A stretch of DNA of 6,492 bases from positions 1 through 6,492 of the forward strand of contig JAJTCI010000138.1 of NCBI GenBank assembly GCA_021323155.1, written 5' to 3'. The notes under the pieces are model-generated. The model made no database searches. It was given only the letters and a program-made list of their open reading frames with translations, and was not told the origin of the DNA. The DNA comes from Chitinophagaceae bacterium (lineage in GTDB: Bacteria; Bacteroidota; Bacteroidia; Chitinophagales; Chitinophagaceae). Position numbers and translations under genes: made by a program. Position 1 is the stretch's first letter. Every line of letters starts with the position of its first letter. Below, piece by piece: positions 1 to 4,973 of the stretch.

Positions 1-63
1 CTTATTCACCCTGAGTATTTCCAATACCTCCGATAAAGTCGTCATTTTTTGAGTGCTATCCAT
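1..63 (-). CDS. N-terminal fragment of a small uncharacterised protein, cut by the left edge
   Basis: An open frame starts with ATG at 63 and runs leftwards off the window without a stop, giving 21 residues that begin MDSTQKMTTLSEVLEIL. A second ATG at codon 7 (45-43) is an alternative start. The 'TLSEVLEIL' opening resembles small Bacteroidota proteins that are often (probably wrongly) annotated as phosphoribosylpyrophosphate synthetase, but 21 residues cannot settle that. It lies 42 bp beyond the stop codon of the NtrC-type regulator on the same strand, with no terminator between them, so read-through is possible. A sigma-54-like motif sits just upstream of it. No function is assigned. Confidence 0.45.
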   Translation of the reverse strand, partial: MDSTQKMTTLSEVLEILRVNK

Positions 64-84
64 ACAGCGTATTTACCTAAGGCA

Positions 85-100
85 TTCAAAACCTGTGCCT
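85..100 (-). promoter_or_regulatory. Weak sigma-54-like promoter before the left-edge gene
   Basis: Read on the minus strand the site is AGGCACAGGTTTTGAA. The -24 part GGCAC and the TTG of the -12 part match the sigma-54 consensus TGGCACG-N4-TTGC with the correct 10-base spacing after GG. The nearly invariant C of -12 is A here, and the leading T is A. It would start transcription about 11 bp before the ATG at 63. The site is placed between the NtrC-type gene's stop and the next gene. The mismatch at -12 makes it doubtful taken alone. Confidence 0.25.
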
Positions 101-105
101 GAAGA

Positions 106-1482
106 TCAATGCATCAGTTCGTAGTGCTTCAGTTTGTTGTAAAGTGTTTTCCGGTCGATGTTCAGCAGTTCCGCAGCCTTGGATTTATTGAAGTTCACTT
201 TCTGTAGTGCGCTGAGAATGATCTGGTATTCGGCCATGAAGGCCGCTGACCGGAGGTTGCCTTTGAAATCAGTTTTAGGCTCCTTTGGAACCGCATGCAG
301 GCTGAGCCTCGAGGTGCCGCGGCTGAGCTCCGAGGGTATTGCCTTGTTATGGATCACTGGCGCTGTACACAACAGCGCGGCTTTGCGTATCACGTTTCTC
401 ATCTCCCGCAAATTACCCGGCCACTCGTATTGAAGGAAGACGTCCATGACTTCCTGGTCAAAACCAGAAATGCTTTTTCCCAGTTCTGCATTGCAATGTT
501 GCAGAAAATGGGATGCGAAAACCGGTATATCTTCTTTTCTTTCTCGTAGTGGCGGTATGATGATGGAGAATTCATTGAACCGGTGATAGAGGTCCTCGCG
601 GAATTTACCATTCAGGTAAGCGGTCTGGAGGTTTTCATTTGAGGCAACAATGATCCGGACATCGATGGGCATTTCCTTATCGCCCCCCACTCTCCTGATC
701 TTTTTCTCCTGGATGGCCCGTAGTAGGGTTGCCTGGATATCATAAGAAAGATTAGCCACTTCGTCCAGGAAGAGCGTACCGCCATTGGCTATCTCGAAAT
801 TCCCTTCTTTATCCGTTGCCGCACCAGTAAAGGATCCCTTTACGTAGCCAAACAGTTCACTGGATGCGAGCTCTTTTGAAAGAGTTCCGCAATCAACTGC
901 CACAAAGGGTTTATCCTTCCGGTTACTCAAATCATGGATCGTCCGGGCAATGACTTCTTTCCCGGTGCCACTTTCTCCATACAGCACCACACTAAAGTCA
1001 GTAGGTGCCACCAATTCGATCTGGCGATACATCTCTTTCGTGCAATCGCCCACGCCTCTTAAGTACGTTGGCGCGGAAGGAGTTCCTGTACTGAAACTGT
1101 AACTTCCGGCGCTGGTTGTTGTATTTCCTTCAAATGTTTTTTTGATAGCCTTGAGGACATCTTCCTGCTTAAGTGGCTTAAGAAGGAAATCGCAGGCGCC
1201 CATGCGCATTACGTTCACTGCAGTTTTAATGTCTTCGTACCCGGTAAAAATAATTACCCGGGCACGCTCATTTATCTTCCGGATTTCATTCAGCACTTTG
1301 CCGCCTTCGGTATCACCCAGTCGATAATCACATAGCACCAGGTCGAATGTAGCTTCCTTGTATTTTTTCAGTCCTTTTGAGCCTGAATGAGCGAAATCGG
1401 TGGTGTAACCCTCTTTAGTGAGCAGGTTGACCAGAAGCGAACACATGTCGGTGTCGTCTTCGATAATGAGGATCCTTTTCAT
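106..1482 (-). CDS. NtrC-family sigma-54-dependent response regulator
   Basis: This 458-residue protein is a phosphorylation-controlled activator of sigma-54 RNA polymerase, acting in the cytoplasm at enhancer sites. Residues 1-118 form a receiver domain with acidic pocket D9/D10, phosphoacceptor D52, T80 and K102. Residues about 140-370 form the AAA+ domain: Walker A GESGTGKE (169-176), the sigma-54 contact loop as GSFTGA (216-221; the usual form is GAFTGA), Walker B GGTLFLDE (234-241) and FREDLYHR with arginine-finger candidates R295 and R301. The C-terminus (about 416-458) is a Fis-type helix-turn-helix with the family signature KAAELLNIDRKTLYNKL. Length and domain order are normal and no key residue is missing. 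It diverges from a receiver-only regulator with a similar N-terminus. No kinase gene is visible, so the stimulus is unknown. Sigma-54-like promoters nearby suggest local targets, which is inference. Confidence 0.97.
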   Translation of the reverse strand: MKRILIIEDDTDMCSLLVNLLTKEGYTTDFAHSGSKGLKKYKEATFDLVLCDYRLGDTEGGKVLNEIRKINERARVIIFTGYEDIKTAVNVMRMGACDFLLKPLKQEDVLKAIKKTFEGNTTTSAGSYSFSTGTPSAPTYLRGVGDCTKEMYRQIELVAPTDFSVVLYGESGTGKEVIARTIHDLSNRKDKPFVAVDCGTLSKELASSELFGYVKGSFTGAATDKEGNFEIANGGTLFLDEVANLSYDIQATLLRAIQEKKIRRVGGDKEMPIDVRIIVASNENLQTAYLNGKFREDLYHRFNEFSIIIPPLRERKEDIPVFASHFLQHCNAELGKSISGFDQEVMDVFLQYEWPGNLREMRNVIRKAALLCTAPVIHNKAIPSELSRGTSRLSLHAVPKEPKTDFKGNLRSAAFMAEYQIILSALQKVNFNKSKAAELLNIDRKTLYNKLKHYELMH

Positions 1483-1566
1483 AACAGCATAGGTTTATAT
1501 CAAAGCCTTATGCCGGTTCAAAACACAAAAACCGTTCCCTGAAATTTTGCTTAAAAGATCAGATTT

Positions 1567-1594
1567 AGACCGCCGGGCTGGTTTTATGCGGTCT
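1567..1594. promoter_or_regulatory. Inverted repeat in the divergent spacer between the two response regulators
   Basis: The arms AGACCGC (1567-1573) and GCGGTCT (1588-1594) are perfectly complementary over 7 bp with a 14-base spacer, followed on the plus strand by four T. It could be an operator or enhancer for one or both divergent genes, since the outer AGAC/GTCT bases recur in the dyad at 2277-2289. It could also be a weak terminator or attenuator reading towards the receiver gene. It lies immediately upstream of a sigma-54-like motif at 1597. Sequence alone does not decide between these roles. Confidence 0.3.
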
Positions 1595-1596
1595 TT

Positions 1597-1612
1597 TGGC
1601 GGGTAAATTGAT
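1597..1612 (+). promoter_or_regulatory. Weak sigma-54-like promoter before the receiver-only regulator
   Basis: The site reads TGGCGGGTAAATTGAT. TGGC, the G ending the -24 block, and TTG of the -12 block match the sigma-54 consensus with GG-N10 spacing, but the -12 C is A and the AC of TGGCAC is GG. The predicted start of transcription is about 15 bp before the ATG at 1638, the same geometry as the better site at 2389-2404. It is a candidate only. Confidence 0.25.
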
Positions 1613-1637
1613 GTTTAACAGCTAAAATTACGCACCC

Positions 1638-2030
1638 ATGCATTCTGCCGATGCCCCTAAAATCCTGATTGTTGACGATGAAGTTGATATATGCTTCCTC
1701 TTAACTAACCTGCTCAAAAAGAAGAATTATCATACACAGTCTGCTTTCGATATCCACCAGGCCAAGCTCGCATTGGCGCATTACACACCGTCCGTTGTCT
1801 TCCTTGACAACCACCTGACAGATGGACTGGGAATGTCATTCATCCCCTATATCAAAGAGCATTTTCCTCAAACGAAGATTATTATGATCACTGCATACGA
1901 TGACAAGGAAAGCAGGCTTGAGGCCTATGAAAAAGGCGTTGACGATTTTGTATCCAAACCCCTTCGCTGGGATATACTCAACTCAGCGATAGAGAAGGTC
2001 CTGGGTAAATCCACATTAGTGGAAGGCTGA
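1638..2030 (+). CDS. Single-domain (receiver-only) response regulator
   Basis: This 130-residue protein is almost entirely a CheY-like receiver domain (about residues 7-126) with no output domain. The acidic pocket is D13/D14, the phosphoacceptor is D57, and T85 and K107-P108 complete the active site, so it should be phosphorylatable. Such proteins act through protein contacts, as phosphate shuttles or phosphate sinks, in the cytoplasm. Its first 30 residues resemble those of the divergent NtrC-type regulator (shared pattern D-x-C-x-LL-x-NLL-x4-Y-x-T), which suggests duplicated receivers that may share a kinase; this is inference. The ATG at 1638 is the natural start because it places the receiver's first beta strand six residues in. 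No clear Shine-Dalgarno sequence and no clear terminator follow the usual pattern. Confidence 0.95.
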   Translation: MHSADAPKILIVDDEVDICFLLTNLLKKKNYHTQSAFDIHQAKLALAHYTPSVVFLDNHLTDGLGMSFIPYIKEHFPQTKIIMITAYDDKESRLEAYEKGVDDFVSKPLRWDILNSAIEKVLGKSTLVEG

Positions 2031-2276
2031 TGTAGAATTTCCTCCACACGACACCACTATATTTCTGTCTCCCATCTGCATCCTGACTTAATTTCGGCTT
2101 AATCCTCGCGTCATTGCAAGGTCAGCAGGCAGCTGCCAAACCGCACTTCCCGGCAGACGCGATAATAACCTGACCCGCCGTGTAGACTTACCGCACATCA
2201 GCACGCAAGTAATTTTTGCTTGAACCCTTTTTTTGAAACCATACCAAAACTTATTCAATCAACTAATTAGAACAAA

Positions 2277-2289
2277 AGACGACACGTCT
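2277..2289. promoter_or_regulatory. Perfect dyad, candidate enhancer (UAS) for an NtrC-type activator
   Basis: AGACG and CGTCT flank a 3-base centre, giving a 13 bp dyad-symmetric site. Its centre lies about 132 bp upstream of the transcription start predicted from the sigma-54-type promoter at 2389-2404, within the usual range for upstream activator sites of sigma-54 enhancer-binding proteins. The obvious candidate binder is the NtrC-type regulator encoded at 106-1482, but that link is inferred. Five-base arms also occur by chance. Confidence 0.3.
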
Positions 2290-2388
2290 ATATGAATATT
2301 GCCCGGCTATGCGAAGAATGGTGGACCAAATGATATTGCAGTTTTGTGCTATATCCGAAAATGATGTGTGTAATCGTTCTAAACCAGG

Positions 2389-2404
2389 TGGTACATAAAT
2401 TGCA
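2389..2404 (+). promoter_or_regulatory. Sigma-54 (-24/-12) promoter of the DUF2383-type gene
   Basis: The site reads TGGTACATAAATTGCA. It matches the sigma-54 consensus TGGCACG-N4-TTGCW with only C to T and G to A changes in the -24 block. The invariant GG (2390-2391) and GC (2402-2403) are exactly 10 bases apart. Transcription would start near 2415, leaving a 15-base leader before the ATG at 2430. This supports the 2430 start and argues against a longer frame from GTG at 2346. An NtrC-type activator gene lies in the same window. RNA mapping would be needed to prove use. Confidence 0.55.
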
Positions 2405-2429
2405 TCTGTTCCACCCTAAACGATTGAAT

Positions 2430-2894
2430 ATGCAGACCACAATATCCCCGGGACAAAGCATCAGACAGCGGTATGTCGCCCAGAAGTTAAACCTCCTGCT
2501 AGATGTTATGCAAGAAAGCAAGCGAGGGTATGAACGAATCGCAACTCAATCAACCGATAAAAATTTCCAGAGAGCGTTAAGCGGCCTTGCAATCGAGTGT
2601 GGGCAGTATATTAACGAACTTACCAACCAGATCTGCAGCCTTGGCGCTAAGCCCTCGTTCGAAAAGAACAAAGATCAATACATCTGGAACCAAATATCCA
2701 CGAACATTAAAAAACAGGATGATATTCTCAATGCCTGCTATGGCAGCGAGCGCATCATCCTAACGGCCTACCGGGAGGTATTGAACGATCCCTCCGTATT
2801 ACACCCGTTGAGGCAGATGATCACTTACCAGCTTAATGGAATGAAATACGCGTTCGTAAAAGTGAAACTATTAAATACGGCGATCAGCGCCTGA
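2430..2894 (+). CDS. DUF2383/PA2169-type ferritin-like four-helix-bundle protein
   Basis: This 154-residue protein has the pattern of the DUF2383 family (ferritin-like fold): a first helix with LNLLLDVMQESKRGYERIA (about 20-38), a second with FQRALSGLAIECGQYINEL (46-64), the LG-x-KP turn (71-74), then ILNACYGSERIILTAYREVL (99-118) and a last helix to the C-terminus. The family's function is poorly known; members are small soluble cytoplasmic proteins often linked to stress. The last helix has K/Y where related proteins, as I recall them, often carry His, so metal binding may be weak or lost. The same frame extends upstream to GTG 2346, but those 28 residues look non-coding and precede the predicted promoter. 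A hairpin overlaps the TGA stop. Confidence 0.85.
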   Translation: MQTTISPGQSIRQRYVAQKLNLLLDVMQESKRGYERIATQSTDKNFQRALSGLAIECGQYINELTNQICSLGAKPSFEKNKDQYIWNQISTNIKKQDDILNACYGSERIILTAYREVLNDPSVLHPLRQMITYQLNGMKYAFVKVKLLNTAISA

Positions 2895-2909
2895 TCGATA
2901 CTTTTTTTT
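2881..2909 (+). terminator. Short hairpin plus T-run spanning the stop codon of the DUF2383-type gene
   Basis: CGATCAG (2881-2887) and CTGATCG (2891-2897) form a perfect 7 bp stem with a 3-base loop, followed after ATAC by eight T. The TGA stop (2892-2894) lies in the right arm. It is the first of two terminator-like structures in a row. Ribosomes finishing translation would cover this stem, so it may work only on untranslated transcripts. Confidence 0.45.
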
Positions 2910-2911
2910 AT

Positions 2912-2945
2912 AAAAAGCTCCGGAGAAATCTTCGGAGCTTTTTTT
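2912..2945 (+). terminator. Strong intrinsic terminator after the DUF2383-type gene
   Basis: AAAAAGCTCCG (2912-2922) pairs perfectly over 11 bp with CGGAGCTTTTT (2933-2943) around a 10-base loop, and the T-run continues to 2945. With A-rich and T-rich flanks on both sides it could act in both directions. It insulates the next gene, which has to have its own promoter. Confidence 0.9.
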
Positions 2946-2958
2946 ACGATATGCCTAA

Positions 2959-2974
2959 TGGCATAACAATTGGG
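2959..2974 (+). promoter_or_regulatory. Weak sigma-54-like promoter before the DUF6496-type gene
   Basis: The site reads TGGCATAACAATTGGG. TGGCA and TTG match the -24/-12 consensus with the correct GG-N10 spacing, but the -12 C is G. The predicted transcription start (about 2985) would leave a 14-base leader to the ATG at 2999. The first seven bases TGGCATA are identical to the motif upstream of the DUF892 gene. ATGCC-TAAT-GGCAT (2951-2964) also forms a small dyad overlapping the -24 block. Confidence 0.3.
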
Positions 2975-2998
2975 CGGCACTTTTAAAACCAACCCATT

Positions 2999-3346
2999 AT
3001 GGCAAAATACAGCGAAAAGACCCAGGATCATGTAGAACGCACTATGCGTCGCAGGAAAAAAGGCACGTTGAAAAGCGGGAAAGGTGGTAAAGGCGGTACA
3101 GTAAAGAGCCGGAAGCAGGCGATCGCCATCGCGCTTTCCGAAGCAAGAGAAAAAGGGTACAAAGCACCTAAGAAATCGGCAAAGAAATCCGGCGCTAAAA
3201 AATCAACAACAAAAAAAGCAGCTAAAAAAAACAGTTCGCCAACTAAGTCAGCGGCTAAAAAAGGGGCAGAAAAGCGTGTCGCAAAAAAGAGTGGTACCCG
3301 GCCAGCCAAAAAAGGCGCGAAGAAAAAGAGCGCAGCTCGTAAATAA
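2999..3346 (+). CDS. DUF6496-type basic protein with histone H1-like Lys/Ala tail
   Basis: This 115-residue, extremely basic protein has two parts. Residues 1-57 match the DUF6496 pattern: KYSEKTQDHVERTM, then a basic stretch with LKSGKGG, then VKSRKQAIAIALSEAREKG. Residues 58-115 are a low-complexity tail of KK pairs separated by Ala, Ser, Gly and Thr, with 22 Lys in 58 residues, like eukaryotic H1 tails or bacterial HU/AlgP-type tails. Binding to DNA or RNA is a reasonable inference; no enzyme motif is present and the role is not known. The ATG at 2999 is the only sensible start, and no Shine-Dalgarno sequence is visible. The gene stands alone between two terminators and converges on the DUF4142 gene. 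The A-rich repeats come from Lys codons, so base use alone is no sign of transfer. Confidence 0.9.
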   Translation: MAKYSEKTQDHVERTMRRRKKGTLKSGKGGKGGTVKSRKQAIAIALSEAREKGYKAPKKSAKKSGAKKSTTKKAAKKNSSPTKSAAKKGAEKRVAKKSGTRPAKKGAKKKSAARK

Positions 3347-3365
3347 TTACCTGCCTACCGCAAAC

Positions 3366-3394
3366 AAAAAACCCCGCGGAGGCGGGGCTTTTTT
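3366..3394. terminator. Bidirectional intrinsic terminator between convergent genes
   Basis: CCCCGC (3372-3377) and GCGGGG (3382-3387) form a 6 bp all-GC stem with a GGAG loop, flanked by an A-run on the left (3366-3371) and a T-run on the right (3389-3394). It ends transcripts of the DUF6496-type gene from the left and, from the right, those of the DUF892-DUF4142 operon, whose stop lies 15 bp away. Confidence 0.9.
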
Positions 3395-3408
3395 ATTTTA
3401 AACTCACA

Positions 3409-4005
3409 TCAACCTTTAACCTTATCCCTGACGGCCTTTGCCATTTCAAGGTGCCCGCGAAGTTTTGGAAGAGCCTCGGTGGCTAGTGCCTTTATCTCCG
3501 CATCCTTTGCGTTGTTCGCAGCATTCTCGAATTTTCGCACGGCGGCCTCGTGTTCGTCTACCATCATAGCGGCATACGCGCGGTCGAATTCCCTGCCGGT
3601 CTTCTTAGCATTTGTGATCTTTTCCCGGTCATCCGCGGATAAGGTATCACGCAATGCCACATTTTTCTTAGTGGCAAGCGCTTTCACCTTCCCCCCCATC
3701 TCAAAATGATCTTTTACCATCATGCCGGCGAAATTACGGACCTCTGGTGCCTGGCCTTTCGCCTGGGCGACTTTACCAGCTTCCACTTCTTTCAGTCCAT
3801 CGTAATGGGCTTCATTCAGAAAAGCAGCGTCGCTGTTATTAACGTTGTTGTTATTGGTCTGCCCGGCGCCCAACGAATCTGCACTGCCCGGATCGTCATT
3901 TTTAGTAGTGGTGCTACCCTCGTCCGAATTACAACCTATAACCAGTAATCCATTGGCCATTACGATCAATACAATCCAGAAAAATTTCCGCATCGCGATT
4001 TTCAT
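3409..4005 (-). CDS. DUF4142 lipoprotein (ferritin-like, cell envelope)
   Basis: This 198-residue precursor begins with MKIAMRKFFWIVLIVMANGL, a lipoprotein signal peptide ending in lipobox LVIGC, so Cys25 should be lipidated. A low-complexity S/T/N/D/G linker (26-58) follows. Residues 59-198 fit DUF4142, a ferritin-like helical bundle: FLNEAHYDGLKEVEAGKVA, the FAGMMVKDH helix (H100), FDRAYAAMMVDEHE (D150, H152) and a final helix with H185. The biochemical role of the family is not established; it is common in envelope and stress contexts. The sequence C-NSDE puts acidic residues just after the Cys, reminiscent of the Bacteroidota lipoprotein surface-export signal, so an outer-membrane location is possible. 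A start at M5 (MRKFF) is equally workable. The start lies 15 bp beyond the DUF892 stop, so the two are probably cotranscribed. Confidence 0.93.
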   Translation of the reverse strand: MKIAMRKFFWIVLIVMANGLLVIGCNSDEGSTTTKNDDPGSADSLGAGQTNNNNVNNSDAAFLNEAHYDGLKEVEAGKVAQAKGQAPEVRNFAGMMVKDHFEMGGKVKALATKKNVALRDTLSADDREKITNAKKTGREFDRAYAAMMVDEHEAAVRKFENAANNAKDAEIKALATEALPKLRGHLEMAKAVRDKVKG

Positions 4006-4020
4006 TTATGTAATAGACAA

Positions 4021-4794
4021 TTATTTTTCCTCCTCTTCTGTCTCCGCCGCTTCGTCTTCTCCTTCTTCCTCGTCATCATCCCCGCTTCCTTCGGAAAGCG
4101 CTTCTTCATTGATGTGACCTTCAGCAATCTGTGTCAACAGTTCGTCTGTTTCCTTTTCCTCGTCGAGTGTCTCCTGGAGCAAGTCAGCTGCTTCGGAGTG
4201 GCCCATTGCCCTCGCCAGGGTAACCAGGCTGCCGTAGGTAGCGATCTCGTAATGCTCTGCTTTCTGCGCGCTCACGATAAGTGCACAATCCCTTGTGTAT
4301 GTATCGTCCTCGGTTTCTTCGATCACCTCGTTGGTCTCCTCGATCAAACCCTGCATAGCGGGGCATTTTTTTGCCTGGGCTTTCTTACCCATCATCTCAA
4401 ATACCTGCTCCAGACGCTCTACCTGCGTTTCTGTAACCAGGCGATGGTCTTCAAAGGCACTGCGAAGGTCTTCTGACGTAGCGTTCTTTGCCATCTTTGG
4501 CAGCGCTTTTACTAAAGCTTTTTCCGCCCAGTAAATGTCTTTAAGAGAGTCCATAAAGAATTCATGAAGCATGGAGCCGGGCATTACTTCTTTTGAAGCG
4601 CCGCGATTCCTGGAGGTGGGAGAGCTGCTACCTGCCCTGCCACTGGCAGCGCCTGCCCTGGAGGTCGCACCTGAGCGGGAACCTGTAGCCGCCGAACGGG
4701 AAGTTCCGTTACTGCGCGATGAAGTACTACCGGATTTTGATTTTGAAGCGGACTTGGAAGAAGAACTACTCTTCTTTGATGCTGTTCTTGGCAT
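4021..4794 (-). CDS. DUF892/YciE-type ferritin-like protein with basic N-tail and acidic C-tail
   Basis: This 257-residue protein carries a DUF892 (YciE/YciF-type) ferritin-like core at about 75-232: FFMDSLKDIYWAEKALVKAL, FEDHRLVTETQVERLEQVFE, CPAMQGLIEE, AQKAEHYEIATYGSL and LLQETLDEEKETDELL. The conserved Glu/His that could bind a di-iron site are present (E91, E115, H117, E122, E180, H181, E183, E212/E213). Residues 1-68 are disordered and rich in Ser, Arg, Lys, Gly and Ala, with 14 basic and no acidic residues; SRS/SRA triplets recur about every 6-7 residues. The last 24 residues contain 15 Asp/Glu. Usual family members are about 160-190 residues without such tails. A cytoplasmic stress role is known for the family; nucleic-acid contact through the basic tail is inference. 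It is the first gene of a two-gene operon with the DUF4142 lipoprotein. Confidence 0.95.
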   Translation of the reverse strand: MPRTASKKSSSSSKSASKSKSGSTSSRSNGTSRSAATGSRSGATSRAGAASGRAGSSSPTSRNRGASKEVMPGSMLHEFFMDSLKDIYWAEKALVKALPKMAKNATSEDLRSAFEDHRLVTETQVERLEQVFEMMGKKAQAKKCPAMQGLIEETNEVIEETEDDTYTRDCALIVSAQKAEHYEIATYGSLVTLARAMGHSEAADLLQETLDEEKETDELLTQIAEGHINEEALSEGSGDDDEEEGEDEAAETEEEEK

Positions 4795-4842
4795 ATGAGC
4801 TTTATTTTTTGGGTGACATATAAAAAATTAGCTTGGAAGGGG

Positions 4843-4858
4843 CGAAAAGACTATGCCA
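4843..4858 (-). promoter_or_regulatory. Weak sigma-54-like promoter before the DUF892-DUF4142 operon
   Basis: On the minus strand the site reads TGGCATAGTCTTTTCG. Its -24 block is the same seven bases, TGGCATA, as before the DUF6496-type gene, but the -12 block is TTTC instead of TTGC. The predicted start of transcription (about 4832) would leave a 37-base leader to the ATG at 4794. A sigma-A-type Bacteroidota promoter cannot be excluded; I found no good match to its TAnnTTTG element here. Confidence 0.22.
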
Positions 4859-4914
4859 ATATCCAGAGCACAGCAACAGCAACGTGATGCGCGAAACGGC
4901 GTCCAGGTTCATAA

Positions 4915-4971
4915 TTTCCGTGTGGAAGGAAATGCACGGAAAAATTGGTTATGGGGTGACACGCTTACCCC
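4915..4971 (-). terminator. Two hairpins after the DNA ligase D gene, possible terminator region
   Basis: Reading the minus strand after the ligase stop, GGGGT/ACCCC (plus 4971-4967 and 4957-4953, 9-base loop) is followed by a T-rich run CAATTTTT. Then comes an 8 bp stem TTTCCGTG/CACGGAAA (plus 4915-4922 and 4935-4942, 12-base loop). The first is short but has a T-run, so it could be a weak terminator. The second lacks one and may be a processing or protein-binding site. GGTTAT is repeated directly at 4947-4952 and 4972-4977, flanking the first hairpin. Confidence 0.3.
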
Positions 4972-4973
4972 GG

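Larger units (their letters stand above)
2031..2429. other. 399 bp stretch without a convincing gene
   Basis: No plausible protein-coding frame covers this spacer. The left half (about 2100-2180) is GC-rich and contains complementary segments: CGCGTC (2107-2112) with GACGCG (2156-2161), TGCC (2134-2137) with GGCA (2152-2155), and the 10 bp palindrome GGCAGCTGCC (2128-2137). These could be chance, or a structured 3' end of the receiver transcript or a small RNA. The right half is AT-rich and holds the dyad at 2277-2289 and the sigma-54-type promoter at 2389-2404. AATCGTT (2372-2378) and AACGATT (2419-2425) form an inverted repeat that brackets this promoter. Confidence 0.6.

Noticed and set aside
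1524..1540. Minus-strand GGAACGGTTTTTGTG as a sigma-54 promoter for the NtrC-type gene
   Set aside because: Several mismatches, including GT for GC at -12; NtrC-type genes are mostly expressed from sigma-A promoters.
2128..2137. 10 bp palindrome GGCAGCTGCC as an operator or attachment site
   Set aside because: Short, with no partner copy in the window and no integrase or repressor gene nearby.
2292..2333. 13-codon frame MNIARLCEEWWTK with tandem Trp codons, like a leader peptide
   Set aside because: It lies upstream of the predicted transcription start, no tryptophan gene follows, and there is no ribosome site or antiterminator structure.
2346..2429. Upstream extension of the DUF2383-type gene from GTG 2346
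   Set aside because: The 28 extra residues do not resemble the family, and the segment contains the sigma-54-type promoter; ATG 2430 fits better.
2976..2989. CGGCAC-containing sigma-54-like match close to the DUF6496-type start
   Set aside because: The -12 block is AAAC, and transcription would begin after the ATG at 2999.
3028..3309. 93-codon minus-strand frame rich in Phe and Ala
   Set aside because: It is the complement of the Lys-rich tail codons of the DUF6496-type gene.
4802..4912. 36-codon minus-strand frame (starts MNLDAVSRITLLLL) ending 7 bases before the DUF892 start
   Set aside because: No homology recognised, no ribosome site, and it spans the likely promoter region; probably chance.
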